From positions 307,316-371,315 of the forward strand of contig JAVBWO010000024.1 in NCBI GenBank assembly GCA_036677375.1: a stretch of 64,000 nucleotides of DNA, given 5' to 3'. The position numbers were made by a program, and so were the translations under genes. The stretch comes from JAVBWO01 sp036677375 (lineage in GTDB: Bacteria > Bacillota > Dehalobacteriia > UBA4068 > UBA4997). Of this stretch, positions 1 through 8,167 are shown one piece after another (the stretch's first letter is position 1; each line of letters begins with the position of its first letter). The notes beneath the pieces are model-generated. The model worked only from the letters and a program-made list of their open reading frames with translations, was not told where the DNA came from and ran no database searches.

Positions 1-1099
1 TGCCGAATCCTCTGCAGGCAAAAATGAGCATTAAAAGCCAAAGCAAAGACATGACACCGAGAAAATGCCGCAACCGCCGACTCAGCATCTGCTGAAAAGG
101 TCTTTTCCCTTCACTGCAATGATAAAAGCGCATCAGAGCGGCAATTGAATTGTTGACAAGAGCCTGTCTCTTATTGAGTGCGAGATCCACCACAATAAAG
201 TAGAGCCAAAGCCCGATACATAACCAGACAATGACACAGGTAATCACATTGACGGGAAATTCCATCCACCAAATGCCAGATAGGTAACTCCCCCCTAGAA
301 TCACAATACAGACGGTAAGCCCAAGCTTCAGCTCCAGCCACATTTTGCCAAAGGCTCTGGCAATCCGGCGATCGAACTCTACTTTCTGCCGCCAACGAAC
401 CAACCCGTTGATAAAAAGCAAAAAGCCCAGTAGGAGAATAATCAAGGAAACCCAAACGGTGACTTTAATGGAAAGCCATTGCCGAGACAAGTTATAAAGG
501 GAACTGCTGCCGTAAGGATTTTCAACTAAATTCTCTCTAACGATAAAAAATACCATACAGTCACTGATTCCCGGTAAGTTCTGCTCCCCGGCGATTCCCA
601 GATAACGTCCTAAATAGCCCTGATAGTCGTTATTTTTTTGACTGCCCTGCGACAGCTCAATCAGTTCATCGTTATCCCGTTTCAGCCAGAAGGTTGTCCC
701 ATCGAATATCAAAGCGTAATGATAGCCTTCCGGCAACTTGTCAAAGGTAAGCTCTTTGCTGGTGTTGCCAATCACGGCTCCGGTCTCTTTATTTTCCCCG
801 TAATACAGGAGGTTTTCTCCCTCCTGTTTGATAGATTCCATAAAATAAACGCCGTTTATCGTATCGAAATTTTCGGTAAGATGCTGGACCATTCCGTCAA
901 ATCTTGCCATAATATTTTCTTTAAAGGCTTTTGTATCTGTGATATTCCACTGAAAGGCGCTTTTGATTTCATTTTTCACCTGGTAAAGATCAGAGGCAAA
1001 CGTCAAAGCACAGGAAACTGTAGCAATGATAATGGAGAGCCCCAAGATAAAAGACCACCAGGCGCCTACGCATTTATTTTTTCCCGATCCTGTAGCCAA
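1..1099 (-). CDS. Sensor histidine kinase, N-terminal part (runs off the window)
   Basis: Reads open from a TTG at 1099 to the window edge, 365 codons. The TTG lies inside the end of the response regulator gene (26-base overlap) and follows GGAGGTGG at a 9-base spacing; no ATG in this frame is near. The visible part is sensory only: a membrane helix at residues 16-35, about 170 outside residues, a helix at 213-235, then three more hydrophobic segments (about 256-275, 283-305, 346-365). The HisKA and ATPase domains must lie left of the window. Assignment as the kinase partner of the downstream-reading regulator rests on overlap, membrane topology and the usual gene order, not on a seen catalytic motif. 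Confidence 0.75.
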   Translation of the reverse strand, partial: MATGSGKNKCVGAWWSFILGLSIIIATVSCALTFASDLYQVKNEIKSAFQWNITDTKAFKENIMARFDGMVQHLTENFDTINGVYFMESIKQEGENLLYYGENKETGAVIGNTSKELTFDKLPEGYHYALIFDGTTFWLKRDNDELIELSQGSQKNNDYQGYLGRYLGIAGEQNLPGISDCMVFFIVRENLVENPYGSSSLYNLSRQWLSIKVTVWVSLIILLLGFLLFINGLVRWRQKVEFDRRIARAFGKMWLELKLGLTVCIVILGGSYLSGIWWMEFPVNVITCVIVWLCIGLWLYFIVVDLALNKRQALVNNSIAALMRFYHCSEGKRPFQQMLSRRLRHFLGVMSLLWLLMLIFACRGFG

Positions 1100-1775
1100 T
1101 GCCCCAGACCACCTCCAAATATTGCGGCTCCTTGGGATTGATTTCGATTTTCTCCCGAATACGCCGAATATGAACCATAACGGTATTTTCACAAGAAAAA
1201 GAAGGTTCCTGCCAAACCCGTTCATAAATCTCTTCCGCCGGAAAGATTCGGCCAGGATGCCGCATTAAAAGTTCAATGATCTTTGTTTCGGTAGCCGTGA
1301 GCTTCACTTGTTCTCCGTCTACCATCAGCTGCTTGGTGGCAGTATCGAAAACCAGTCCACCACAAGTCAAGAGGGTGTTTTGCATATCGCCGTGAATATC
1401 GCCTAAAGCAGTATATCTTCTGAGCTGAGATTTCACCCTTGCCACCAGTTCCAGAGGGTTAAAGGGCTTGGTGATATAATCATCCGCGCCGATGGTAAGC
1501 CCTAAGATCTTATCACTGTCCTCCGATTTGGCCGATAATATAATGATCGGGATGTTTTTCTGTTCCCGGATCTTCATCGTGGCTGAAAGACCATCCAGTT
1601 TCGGCATCATAATATCCAGAAGGATTAAGTGCACCTGCTGGCGCGTGAGAATATCCATTGCTTCCATGCCGTCATAAGCGCAAAGAACTTGATAACCCTC
1701 TTTTTCCAGGTAAATACCAATGGCACGAACGATCTCATGGTCGTCATCCACCACTAGGATACATGGCTTTGTCAA
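1074..1775 (-). CDS. OmpR/PhoB-family response regulator
   Basis: A 233-residue two-component regulator. The receiver domain starts at once with KPCILVVDDD (acidic pocket), has the phospho-acceptor Asp in LILLDIMMPKLDG and the Lys in TKPFNP; the C-terminal winged helix (about 135-230) has the typical LTATETKIIELLMRHPGRIF and HIRRIREKIE. TTG at 1775 is chosen as start because AAGGAG sits 8 bases before it; the GTG at 1784 is itself part of that ribosome site. It overlaps the sensor gene, so the two are translated together. A TATAAT lies about 30 bases upstream. The target genes are unknown; sensors of this multi-helix type often respond to cell envelope conditions, which is inference. Confidence 0.93.
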   Translation of the reverse strand: MTKPCILVVDDDHEIVRAIGIYLEKEGYQVLCAYDGMEAMDILTRQQVHLILLDIMMPKLDGLSATMKIREQKNIPIIILSAKSEDSDKILGLTIGADDYITKPFNPLELVARVKSQLRRYTALGDIHGDMQNTLLTCGGLVFDTATKQLMVDGEQVKLTATETKIIELLMRHPGRIFPAEEIYERVWQEPSFSCENTVMVHIRRIREKIEINPKEPQYLEVVWGIGYRIGKK

Positions 1776-1784
1776 AGCTTTCAC

Positions 1785-2244
1785 TCCTTTTATCTCATTA
1801 TACAGAGCATAACATAAACCCTTAAATATTTCATACCATTTTTCTTAAAATTTTCTTAATAACCCTATAGAATAGTTTTTTCTCTCTTTTTTTTGTTATA
1901 ATAATTATATTAGGACAATACCTACGCTTTTTCTTCCGTTTTTCTTCCGTTATGTCCTCAATAATGAATCATTACTTTATAGCTGAGCCGTACCTCGCGG
2001 TTTTCGTTCCCGATTGATGACCTTTTGCAGTAACCTGCGCGGAATTTCATAAAAAAAATACCGTAATTCCTTGCCCTTCTTCCCTTTTGGTTGCTCTTCG
2101 TTTCGGAATATTTTTAGAAAACAATTCGTACTGGGAAATCGCATCTCTTCAAAAACTGATCAAAACAATTGATACCATAGTTCAATGATTCTTTGTTCCA
2201 AAAAATCCAAACAGATTTTATCATAAAGGAGCGCCTGTTTTATT
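1785..2244. other. Intergenic region, no gene seen
   Basis: AT-rich leader region between the divergently read regulator and the small sigma-like gene. It contains the minus-strand TATAAT before the regulator near 1798-1803. No open frame with a ribosome site and no strong hairpin was found. Confidence 0.6.
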
Positions 2245-2451
2245 ATGCCCCTACAAGATTTCATGCGCCTTATTAAACCCTATCAAGGCAAGCTATATGC
2301 CATGGCACAGCGGCATGATCCTCAGGCTGCACAAGAATTGACGCTTGCCATTATTACCGCCGCCTACAGAAAGGTTCCTGGCTATCCGCCAGGCATCTCG
2401 TTTCCTGTCTGGCTCTCTACGGTGGCCAGGGATTATCTTTATAAAAACTGA
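2245..2451 (+). CDS. Stand-alone sigma-70 region 2-like small protein
   Basis: A 68-residue protein with a good ribosome site (AAAGGAG, 11 bases before ATG). The pattern is that of region 2 of an ECF sigma factor: KLYAMAQR, then a helix with AAQELTLAIITAAYRKV where ECF factors have the DLVQETFLRAY helix, then FPVWLSTVARDYLY where they have FSTWLYRIARN. Region 4 is absent and the gene stops cleanly; a transcription terminator follows at 2520. It could be a remnant of a sigma gene, or a small protein that binds core polymerase. I do not recognise a named family for it. Confidence 0.6.
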   Translation: MPLQDFMRLIKPYQGKLYAMAQRHDPQAAQELTLAIITAAYRKVPGYPPGISFPVWLSTVARDYLYKN

Positions 2452-2463
2452 ACTACATAAAAA

Positions 2464-2500
2464 ATGATCCGCACCCGTCAAATGGGTGGTTTGCACGAGG
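2464..2500 (+). other. Small hairpin CACCC/GGGTG downstream of the sigma-like gene
   Basis: GCACCC and GGGTGG frame a 7-base loop, followed by GTTTGCACGAGGC. Together with the next GC-rich hairpin it gives a compact double-hairpin segment in non-coding DNA. It reminds me of the structured ends of IS200/IS605-type elements, but no transposase is nearby, so the identity is open. Confidence 0.25.
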
Positions 2501-2519
2501 CTTATCAGATTTGGTTATT

Positions 2520-2552
2520 TGCCGGCGTCTTAAGGCGCCGGTTTTCTTTTTA
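2520..2552 (+). terminator. Rho-independent terminator
   Basis: CCGGCG, an 8-base loop and CGCCGG, followed by TTTTCTTTTT. It ends the transcript of the small sigma-like gene. Confidence 0.75.
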
Positions 2553-2675
2553 GACCATATCCTTGCTTCTCCTTTTCAGTCATTTTGGCTGCCATCTCAT
2601 CCCAAAAGCATTTTTTCAGACTTTTTTCATTCATTGATCCACTACAATATCACGCTTCTCCCACTCATACAAAAA

Positions 2676-2706
2676 CCGCGCAGAGTTTTCACTGCGCGGC
2701 TTTTAT
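2676..2706. terminator. Bidirectional terminator
   Basis: CCGCGCAG and CTGCGCGG pair around an 8-base loop; A and T runs flank both sides, so it can serve the minus-strand ucpA gene as well as plus-strand transcription. Confidence 0.75.
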
Positions 2707-2853
2707 ATGATTTGGATTAAAAGGGTTTATAGCAAAACTCTGCATTTTTACAATCACAGCACCGTTCCTGTTTATGTCATTTCATTTAGATATGCTGAAT
2801 CAAATAAAAGATTACAGATGGGTGACAACCCGTCACGGATATTTTAATCTGAA

Positions 2854-3648
2854 TTAAACGCCAACAGCGCCAAAGGTTTCGGGCAAGGTGCTGCCGCCGT
2901 CTATTACGATTTGGGTACCTGTAATATAGCTGGACTCATCGGAACCTAAGAATACGGCCAAATCACCGATCTCGTCAATGCGGCAAAGGCGGCGCAGAGG
3001 GATGGCAAGAGCCATATCGGCAAGAGCCGCTTCGGGATCATCGGGACGGCTTTGCAGAGCAATGTCTTCCGCCATGGGGGTTCTTACATAACCGGGGCAG
3101 ATAGCATTTACGGTGATACCGTATTGCGCTCCTTCATAAGCCAAAGCTTTGGTAAAGCCCCAAATAGCCGCTTTCGTCGTTGCATAAGCAGTTTCTCCGT
3201 GGTCTACCACCATAGGACCGGTTACAGAGGACATATTGACGATGCGCCCGTATTTGGCGGCAACCATATGGGGGAAAACAGCCTTGGCAACATTCCAGAT
3301 CCCTTTGATGTTGATGTCGATGTGAAAATCACGCATCTCATCGGTCAATTCCAAGAAGGGGAATAATTTCGCAACACCCGCATTATTTAAAAGAATATCG
3401 ATCTTGCCATATTCCGCTACAACAGCATCGACAGCAGCCTTGGCAGCGGCGCTGTCACGCACGTCAAATTGAGCGGTAGATACAGAGTAACCTTTTGCCT
3501 TAAATTCCTTTTCCGTTTCAAAAAGCACAGGGGAGACATCAGCCAATACCACATGAGCTCCGTGTTTTGCATAGGCTTCAGCGCCACCCTTGCCGTTACC
3601 CATTGCCGCGCCAGTTACCAAAGCTACTTTACCAGTCAGTCTGCCCAT
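2854..3648 (-). CDS. ucpA: SDR-family oxidoreductase, UcpA-like
   Basis: A 264-residue classical short-chain dehydrogenase/reductase. The Rossmann motif TGAAMGNG is at residues 13-20, NNAG follows near 88, the catalytic Ser is in NMSSVTG and the YxxxK pair in AYATTKAA. Long stretches such as RDFHIDINIKGIWNVAKAV, NAICPGYVRTPMAE and ITGTQIVIDGGSTLPET match Escherichia coli UcpA as I remember it. The substrate is not known for this family; NAD(P)H-linked reduction or oxidation of a small alcohol or ketone is likely. ATG follows AAGGAGG at 8 bases. It stands alone, convergent with the sigma-like gene and ending at a shared terminator. Confidence 0.9.
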   Translation of the reverse strand: MGRLTGKVALVTGAAMGNGKGGAEAYAKHGAHVVLADVSPVLFETEKEFKAKGYSVSTAQFDVRDSAAAKAAVDAVVAEYGKIDILLNNAGVAKLFPFLELTDEMRDFHIDINIKGIWNVAKAVFPHMVAAKYGRIVNMSSVTGPMVVDHGETAYATTKAAIWGFTKALAYEGAQYGITVNAICPGYVRTPMAEDIALQSRPDDPEAALADMALAIPLRRLCRIDEIGDLAVFLGSDESSYITGTQIVIDGGSTLPETFGAVGV

Positions 3649-3830
3649 TCAAATTTCCTCCTTCATTTTTGAATTCCAATTTCACAAACTTTAAGAAAAT
3701 ACAAAATAATCTGTTTTTCTCAACTTTTTTAATTCTAGATTGGAAGGGAAATTACTTTAACAAAAATCAACCTTTTATTTGCAAAGCAGTACAAGATATG
3801 CAAATTTAGCATATTTCAGTAAAAAAAATC

Positions 3831-4226
3831 TTATTTCTCCGTTAATAAGGTAAGATAACATTCTAACTGGGCGGTACTAAGGCCGGCAAAAGGATTCTCT
3901 GAGACCCCTTCGGATAGTTCACAATCCCCTCTTTTTGCCAGAAGCTCTGAAGCTTTGATACGGTTTTTGATATCTTCTTCCGGATCTCGCATCACCGCTG
4001 TCCAAAAAGCATTGATTTCATCCGTATCCGCAATGGCCAAAACTTTTTCCCGCCGGGAAACTTCTTCAATATAAGCGGCAACCTCTTTTTTTTTCAACAA
4101 AATTTTGCCATATTTTTTAGCCGTCTTGGCACTGTACCCTGCTTGGCACATTGCTTCTTCCGGGCAATTGCCGGCAATCATAGCGTCTGCAAAATGTTTT
4201 TGCCTTTCGGTTATTTCTTTCCCCAA
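3831..4226 (-). CDS. Phage terminase small subunit (TerS) like protein
   Basis: About 131 residues. The start EITERQKHFADAMIAGNCPEEAMCQAGYS, followed by KTAKKYGKILLKKKEVAAYIEE, is the typical N-terminal DNA-binding region of the Terminase_2 family, which recognises phage DNA for packaging. No large terminase subunit follows; the gene is left over from a prophage. TTG at 4226 has AGAGGTG 8 bases before it; the longer GTG start at 4235 lies inside that ribosome site. The C-terminal half is acidic and unassigned. Confidence 0.75.
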   Translation of the reverse strand: MGKEITERQKHFADAMIAGNCPEEAMCQAGYSAKTAKKYGKILLKKKEVAAYIEEVSRREKVLAIADTDEINAFWTAVMRDPEEDIKNRIKASELLAKRGDCELSEGVSENPFAGLSTAQLECYLTLLTEK

Positions 4227-4473
4227 ACCTTTCACCTCTTTTCATGTTCGCGCAGGTGTTTTAGGGGGCGGGCGCCAGAGTCTCATCAGAAACCTAAAAT
4301 GATCACAAGAAAAGATATTGCTTATTTCATTTTAAGCCTTTTTTATTTTAGCACAAGCCATGAATTTCAAAAAGGTCCTACGCTGGTAATGCTTAACACC
4401 GTGGAAACTGATCAAACGACCACCGTACAAACAAAAACCCGCCTAACAAAACATGAAATCAACCAAGCTGAAA
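4227..4473. other. Intergenic region in phage remnant
   Basis: Separates the small terminase from the ArpU-like regulator. No open frame with a ribosome site; in intact phages this spot can hold the cos or pac site, which I cannot show here. Confidence 0.4.
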
Positions 4474-4968
4474 TTAAAAGGAACAAGCTTCCAGATCTTT
4501 TTCCCAGTCCAGGATCTCATCTAGCATGTTTAAGCCCTTTTGCCGGTATCGGCTGATGGTGCGCTGGCTGATGGAAAGATCATCCTCCAATTCCATGTAG
4601 GTCCTCCCTTTTATATATAAACCGGTAAGCACTCCCTTCCACAGAGTTGGCAAAGAATCCAGCGCCAGCTCTAACCGACGAATTTCGCCGCGGTATACAC
4701 CAATCTGACATCTGATTTCCTGTCGGGACGTGCTGTTCAGCCGTTCTGTGGCTTCCCGGTAGATTAAGGCAATATTTCCTGTTTTATCGCTGACCCGTCC
4801 CCGGCTGCCCTGCCCGCCACCGCTCGTTCTGCCCAAGGTTATAGCGGTAATGACCTCGTCATCCATAACCTCCTGAAAAGTGGCAAGTTCCTCCTCTAAT
4901 AGGGTTATGTAGCCTGTTATTTGCCGATAATGTTCTAAAAGGTATTGAGCGTAACTATTGATTTTCAT
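4474..4968 (-). CDS. ArpU/RinA-like phage transcriptional regulator
   Basis: A 164-residue protein with AAGGAG before its ATG. Residues 105-160 (SLPTLWKGVLTGLYIKGRTY then LEDDLSISQRTISRYRQKGL) look like a sigma region 4-type helix-turn-helix, as in the ArpU/RinA family that switches on late phage genes. The middle has a Gly-rich stretch (TSGGGQGSRGRVSDKTGNIA) also common in this family. In phages this gene stands just before terminase, as it does here, so the pair is a preserved fragment of the late-control and packaging region of a prophage. Confidence 0.75.
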   Translation of the reverse strand: MKINSYAQYLLEHYRQITGYITLLEEELATFQEVMDDEVITAITLGRTSGGGQGSRGRVSDKTGNIALIYREATERLNSTSRQEIRCQIGVYRGEIRRLELALDSLPTLWKGVLTGLYIKGRTYMELEDDLSISQRTISRYRQKGLNMLDEILDWEKDLEACSF

Positions 4969-5068
4969 TTCTTCTCACTCCTTTTTTACTATTGGTGTAC
5001 GGTCCATTTAACTTACAGCAATTGTTATCTTTTGCTTTCAGCCTGATGCCATACAATGAATCTGCCAT

Positions 5069-5191
5069 TTAGCATAATGGGTTTTGTGGCTTCCTCCGTC
5101 GTCGGCATGTATCATCCGGTTCGGAATCATATTCTGATTCTACACCATAGATATAATTTATCTGGGCTTTTGCGTTCATTTTGTTCATCAT
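5069..5191 (-). CDS. Small hypothetical protein after the XRE gene
   Basis: A possible 40-residue protein that begins 7 bases after the XRE stop codon: acidic middle (ESEYDSEPDD) and a basic run (CRRRRK) near the end. The ribosome site is weak (AAAGTGA). The close spacing supports co-translation with the phage regulator; nothing else identifies it. Confidence 0.3.
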   Translation of the reverse strand: MMNKMNAKAQINYIYGVESEYDSEPDDTCRRRRKPQNPLC

Positions 5192-5198
5192 GTTCACT

Positions 5199-5384
5199 TT
5201 AAAGATAAAAATCCGTCCAGCGGCAATGCAAAACTTCCGCCAAGCGTTTGGCAACTGCCACCGAGGGCTGTCGCTTTCCTATCTCGATCCAAGAATAATA
5301 ATTCTGTGTGATCCCTGCCTGGGTAGCCACCACCGCTTGGGTGTAACCCTGCTGCAACCGCAAATATCTTAACCACTCTTGCAT
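5199..5384 (-). CDS. XRE-family helix-turn-helix protein (Cro-like)
   Basis: A 61-residue protein that is almost only a helix-turn-helix: LRYLRLQQGYTQAVVATQAG, then ITQNYYSWIEIGKRQPSV and the closing helix AKRLAEVLHCRWTDF. GAGGTG precedes the ATG by 5 bases. It is divergent from the S24-type repressor at 5547, with operators between, the classical Cro/CI layout of a temperate phage. Confidence 0.85.
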   Translation of the reverse strand: MQEWLRYLRLQQGYTQAVVATQAGITQNYYSWIEIGKRQPSVAVAKRLAEVLHCRWTDFYL

Positions 5385-5425
5385 TCCGGCACCTCACTTT
5401 GTGATTTATTTTATCTCGTATCGTG

Positions 5426-5455
5426 ATTTTATCATATTTGTGAATGTGTTGTCAA
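5426..5455 (-). promoter_or_regulatory. Promoter of the Cro-like gene
   Basis: TTGACA (5450-5455) and TAAAAT (5426-5431), read on the minus strand, with an 18-base spacer. The spacer and the leader contain several GTGA/TCAC half-sites resembling the operator at 5493. Confidence 0.65.
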
Positions 5456-5483
5456 CTTGTTTTGAGATAATAGATAAATTTTG

Positions 5484-5512
5484 TTGACTTTAATCACGAA
5501 TTGTGATAAATT
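5484..5512 (+). promoter_or_regulatory. Repressor promoter with operator palindrome in its spacer
   Basis: TTGACT (5484-5489), 17 bases, TAAATT (5507-5512). The palindrome ATCACGAATTGTGAT (5493-5507) lies exactly between the two boxes, so bound repressor would block polymerase. It most likely is the self-control operator of the S24 repressor. Confidence 0.7.
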
Positions 5513-5546
5513 AGAATCACTGATTAAGAAAGTAGGTGTCTTCAAA

Positions 5547-6215
5547 ATGAATCGCTTAAAAGAATTACGGAAGTCCAAAAATATCAGCCAAAAGGATCTG
5601 GCGCTTATGCTACGGGTAGCGCAAAACACTGTCAGCAATTGGGAAAACGGTGTACGGGACATGGATTCCTCTCTGGTTGCCCGTCTTGCCGATTTTTTTC
5701 AAGTGACCACCGATTACCTTTTAGGAAGAAATATTCCGGTTGTTTATAATATAGCTCCAGCAGGGAACATGGCGCAGATTCCCATTATCAACAGGATACG
5801 CTCCGATTTCAATTCATTGGCCAAGGAAGAGATTTTAGGCTATGAACTGACGGAGTTACCTCTTGCCGGCATAAGCCAGGGCCTGCGCGCCTGTGAAGAC
5901 AGAATCGGCAGTATCGCCCACAAGGAAGAATTACAAAATTTCTTTTTCCTCCGGGTCAATGAAGACAGTATGGAACCGGAAATTAAAGAGGGAGACTTGG
6001 TTTTAGTACACAAACAAGATGATGTGGAAAACGGTCAACTGGCAGTGGTATTGGTCAATGACGAACTTGGCAGCGTAAAGAAAATCATTAAAAAGGAAAA
6101 CACCATCGTACTTCAGGCGTTTAATCCGAGCTATCCGTCTAGGATATTTAACAATGCCGAGCTGGCACAGATTCGTATCATCGGCCGGGTCATTGAGGTC
6201 AAGCGCAAACTTTGA
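5547..6215 (+). CDS. CI/LexA-like phage repressor (XRE plus S24 peptidase)
   Basis: A 222-residue protein. Residues 1-60 form the helix-turn-helix (LRKSKNISQKDLALMLRVAQ, NTVSNWENG). Residues about 135-215 form the S24 self-cleavage domain: the nucleophile Ser is in VNEDSMEPEIKEGDLVLV and the general-base Lys in the GSVKKI segment. Such repressors hold a prophage silent and cleave themselves in RecA-dependent DNA damage response. The ATG at 5547 is the only sensible start; the upstream in-frame extension lies across the promoter. Divergent from the Cro-like gene. Confidence 0.9.
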   Translation: MNRLKELRKSKNISQKDLALMLRVAQNTVSNWENGVRDMDSSLVARLADFFQVTTDYLLGRNIPVVYNIAPAGNMAQIPIINRIRSDFNSLAKEEILGYELTELPLAGISQGLRACEDRIGSIAHKEELQNFFFLRVNEDSMEPEIKEGDLVLVHKQDDVENGQLAVVLVNDELGSVKKIIKKENTIVLQAFNPSYPSRIFNNAELAQIRIIGRVIEVKRKL

Positions 6216-6376
6216 TTGGCAGCAAGATCATTTTTAGTTTAATGCCAACTTGGTTTGCCACAAAAAACAACCGTTTTGGGCTTCCAGCTAGGATATAAAA
6301 AAATATTTTATATCCCCTTTTCCGTTAAGCTGCTGCTAGGGCTTTTCCCTAATTTCCTGCGCGAACACGAAAACCC

Positions 6377-6405
6377 TTGACTTAATTTGTCATTTTTAGT
6401 ATAAT
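6377..6405 (+). promoter_or_regulatory. Promoter of tRNA-Val
   Basis: TTGACT (6377-6382), 17 bases, perfect TATAAT (6400-6405), twelve bases before the tRNA 5' end. Confidence 0.85.
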
Positions 6406-6417
6406 ACCTTCTTGCAG

Positions 6418-6494
6418 GGGGCTATAGCTCAGTTGGTTAGAGTGCTTGCTTGACATGCAAGAGGTCACTGGTTCGAGCCCAGTTAGCCCCACCA
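6418..6494 (+). tRNA. tRNA-Val (GAC)
   Basis: Full cloverleaf of 77 bases with CCA encoded: acceptor GGGGCTA/TAGCCCC, anticodon stem CTTGC/GCAAG around loop TTGACAT (anticodon GAC), T loop GGTTCGAGC. It sits at the edge of the phage-derived patch; tRNA 3' ends are common phage attachment sites, but no repeated 3' end was found. Confidence 0.97.
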
Positions 6495-6498
6495 TATA

Positions 6499-6542
6499 AA
6501 AGATCTGTTTATTGCAATATGTCAATAACAGATCTTTTTTAT
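6499..6542 (+). terminator. Terminator of tRNA-Val
   Basis: AGATCTGTTATTG-type arms (6501-6514 and 6522-6535) pair around a short loop and are followed by TTTTTTA. Confidence 0.8.
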
Positions 6543-6645
6543 TATGATGGCTCTTTCTCGCCTTTTTCCCAAGGAACATTGCCCATCCGATGGGGTTTCC
6601 ATTCCTGAGATAACATAAAAAATTAATGACGACCTTATCATGGCG

Positions 6646-6680
6646 AAAATCCTCCGTTCCCGGAGGATTTTCCTTTTTTA
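6646..6680 (+). terminator. Second hairpin terminator
   Basis: AAAATCCTCCG and CGGAGGATTTT pair around the loop TTCC, followed by TCCTTTTTT. No gene directly before it was recognised, so it may back up the tRNA terminator or end an unseen transcript. Confidence 0.65.
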
Positions 6681-7364
6681 TGATTTATTTGACTCTGCTG
6701 CTTCTTTGGCATTACACACTACATCACAACTGTTTTATTACACACACGATACAGCAAACAAACTACTTGAAATTTCCCACTTATTTCACAGCTCTTTCTT
6801 CATACAACCGTTATCATTGCTTTCCTTCTTGATATCAGACAATCGCAACCCTTGATCTCCCATCCCACTTACCCAACTGCCGCTTTACATCTACCAAATG
6901 ATACCCGCCGAGGAAAGAACCACGGCACTTTCCATTTTGTTATTCCCTATCACCCCGCCCCGCCACATCCTACACCATTCGTCACATGATTCCGACTTAT
7001 TTACACTTGTCCAACACAAAGCAGTTTTTTCCACACAACGGCATCCACATCGTTAAACCGCATAATCACACATCGTTGACTTGATACCTACGGCAGACGT
7101 CCCGCCGGCTTTATCATATCCCACTGTCCGCCTTTCTACCCGCAAAGCTTTTCCGGCATGTCCAATTAACAGCTATTTCAGCATGATATCTCACCTCCGC
7201 TATCACATTAAACTAGTCTTGACATCCAACCCATTCTATATTTAAGCCCACGAGGGTAGCCTTTCGGTTTTATAACCACGAAAACTCACTGTCTGTGCTT
7301 TGTGCTTTCATCCAAATATGTGCTTAAGTGAGGATGGTTGCACGCACTCTTTATTAATACCTTT
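6681..7364. other. Gene-poor region
   Basis: About 680 bases with no credible gene: short frames lack ribosome sites and family patterns. The plus strand is markedly rich in C and poor in G (for example around 6950-6990), unlike the coding DNA around it. Confidence 0.55.
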
Positions 7365-7664
7365 TTAGAAAACACAGGGGCCTTTTCCCTCATTGATATG
7401 ATCATCCAGGCGCTTATGGGCTTGCCAAGCGGAAGCTTCTACTGCAGTGAGGCGACTGACTACTTCAAGATAGCGTTCCTCCGTCCTGGTCTGTTGCTTT
7501 TTTAAATCATCGATCCCTGATTTGATATAACCGATATCCGAGATCAAGATTCCTTCCTCTTCGTTGCCTTTCTTCTGCCCCCGACGGTAACTGATATAAC
7601 CGAAGAGAATCGCACAAAAGGTACTCATGACACCCAGCACGCCAAAGAGTAATGAACTGTCCAT
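7365..7664 (-). CDS. Small membrane-anchored coiled-coil protein, phage type
   Basis: A 99-residue protein with AGGGGG before its ATG. One membrane helix (residues 4-24) is followed by a charged linker (RRGQKKGNEEEG) and a heptad-like coiled coil (ISDIGYIKSGIDDLKKQQ, then EERYLEVVSRLTAVEAS). The IGYIKSGIDDLK signature is frequent in small Firmicute phage proteins found near holin and lysin genes, in the style of XhlA. With the Amidase_6 gene at 9167 it could be what remains of a lysis cassette, although the two now face apart. Confidence 0.6.
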   Translation of the reverse strand: MDSSLLFGVLGVMSTFCAILFGYISYRRGQKKGNEEEGILISDIGYIKSGIDDLKKQQTRTEERYLEVVSRLTAVEASAWQAHKRLDDHINEGKGPCVF

Positions 7665-8130
7665 CTAAACTTCCCCCTCACTTCCTTTCCTTTTGAACCG
7701 GCAAACCACACTTAATAAGATCTTCTCACGCCTGTCCCGGTTTTTCATGACCTTAAAACGTTCCTTGCTTTTGCCAAACTGCAGATTTCAATAGCTGCCG
7801 GCATCATCAAAGGCAATTCCTTAGAACCTGTCCCATTTTCTGCCGTCCCTTTTGGCTTTTCTCAGGCCACTCCCCACCTAAGGCTCAATTGTTGTCGGCA
7901 TAAAGCTGCTTATTGCTTACCGGTTTTTTCATCCTGCCAATTCCGTAACCGGTACCCGCTTATCGTTCTACTCATTCCCTTTGAGATTTTCCTCGGCTCT
8001 TAGTACGAGCCTTGGTATATCATATGCACAAAAAAACCATAAGGAACCATCTGTCAAGAACCATTTTATCGTATTGGATTTTATCCACTCATTTCAATGG
8101 GATTTCACAGAAACAACATCCGGCCAAAAA

Positions 8131-8158
8131 AAACAGGCTCCCCAACAGCCTGAAAAGT
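8131..8158 (-). terminator. Minus-strand terminator
   Basis: CAGGCT and AGCCTG pair around a 7-base loop; on the minus strand the hairpin is followed by eight T. It proves little by itself, but implies minus-strand transcription entering from about 8250 or beyond, where no known gene lies. Confidence 0.7.
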
Positions 8159-8167
8159 ACGCTTCTT

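Noticed and set aside
171..455. 94-codon minus frame within the sensor region
   Set aside because: Shifted frame of the sensor gene; the kinase frame reads through with plausible membrane segments.
638..1141. 167-codon plus-strand frame near the sensor gene
   Set aside because: Antisense to the sensor kinase frame, which reads open for 365 codons with membrane helices and a ribosome site.
6382..6579. 65-codon minus-strand frame across tRNA-Val
   Set aside because: It is the antisense reading of the tRNA (GLTGLEPVTSC-type translation), a well-known false gene.
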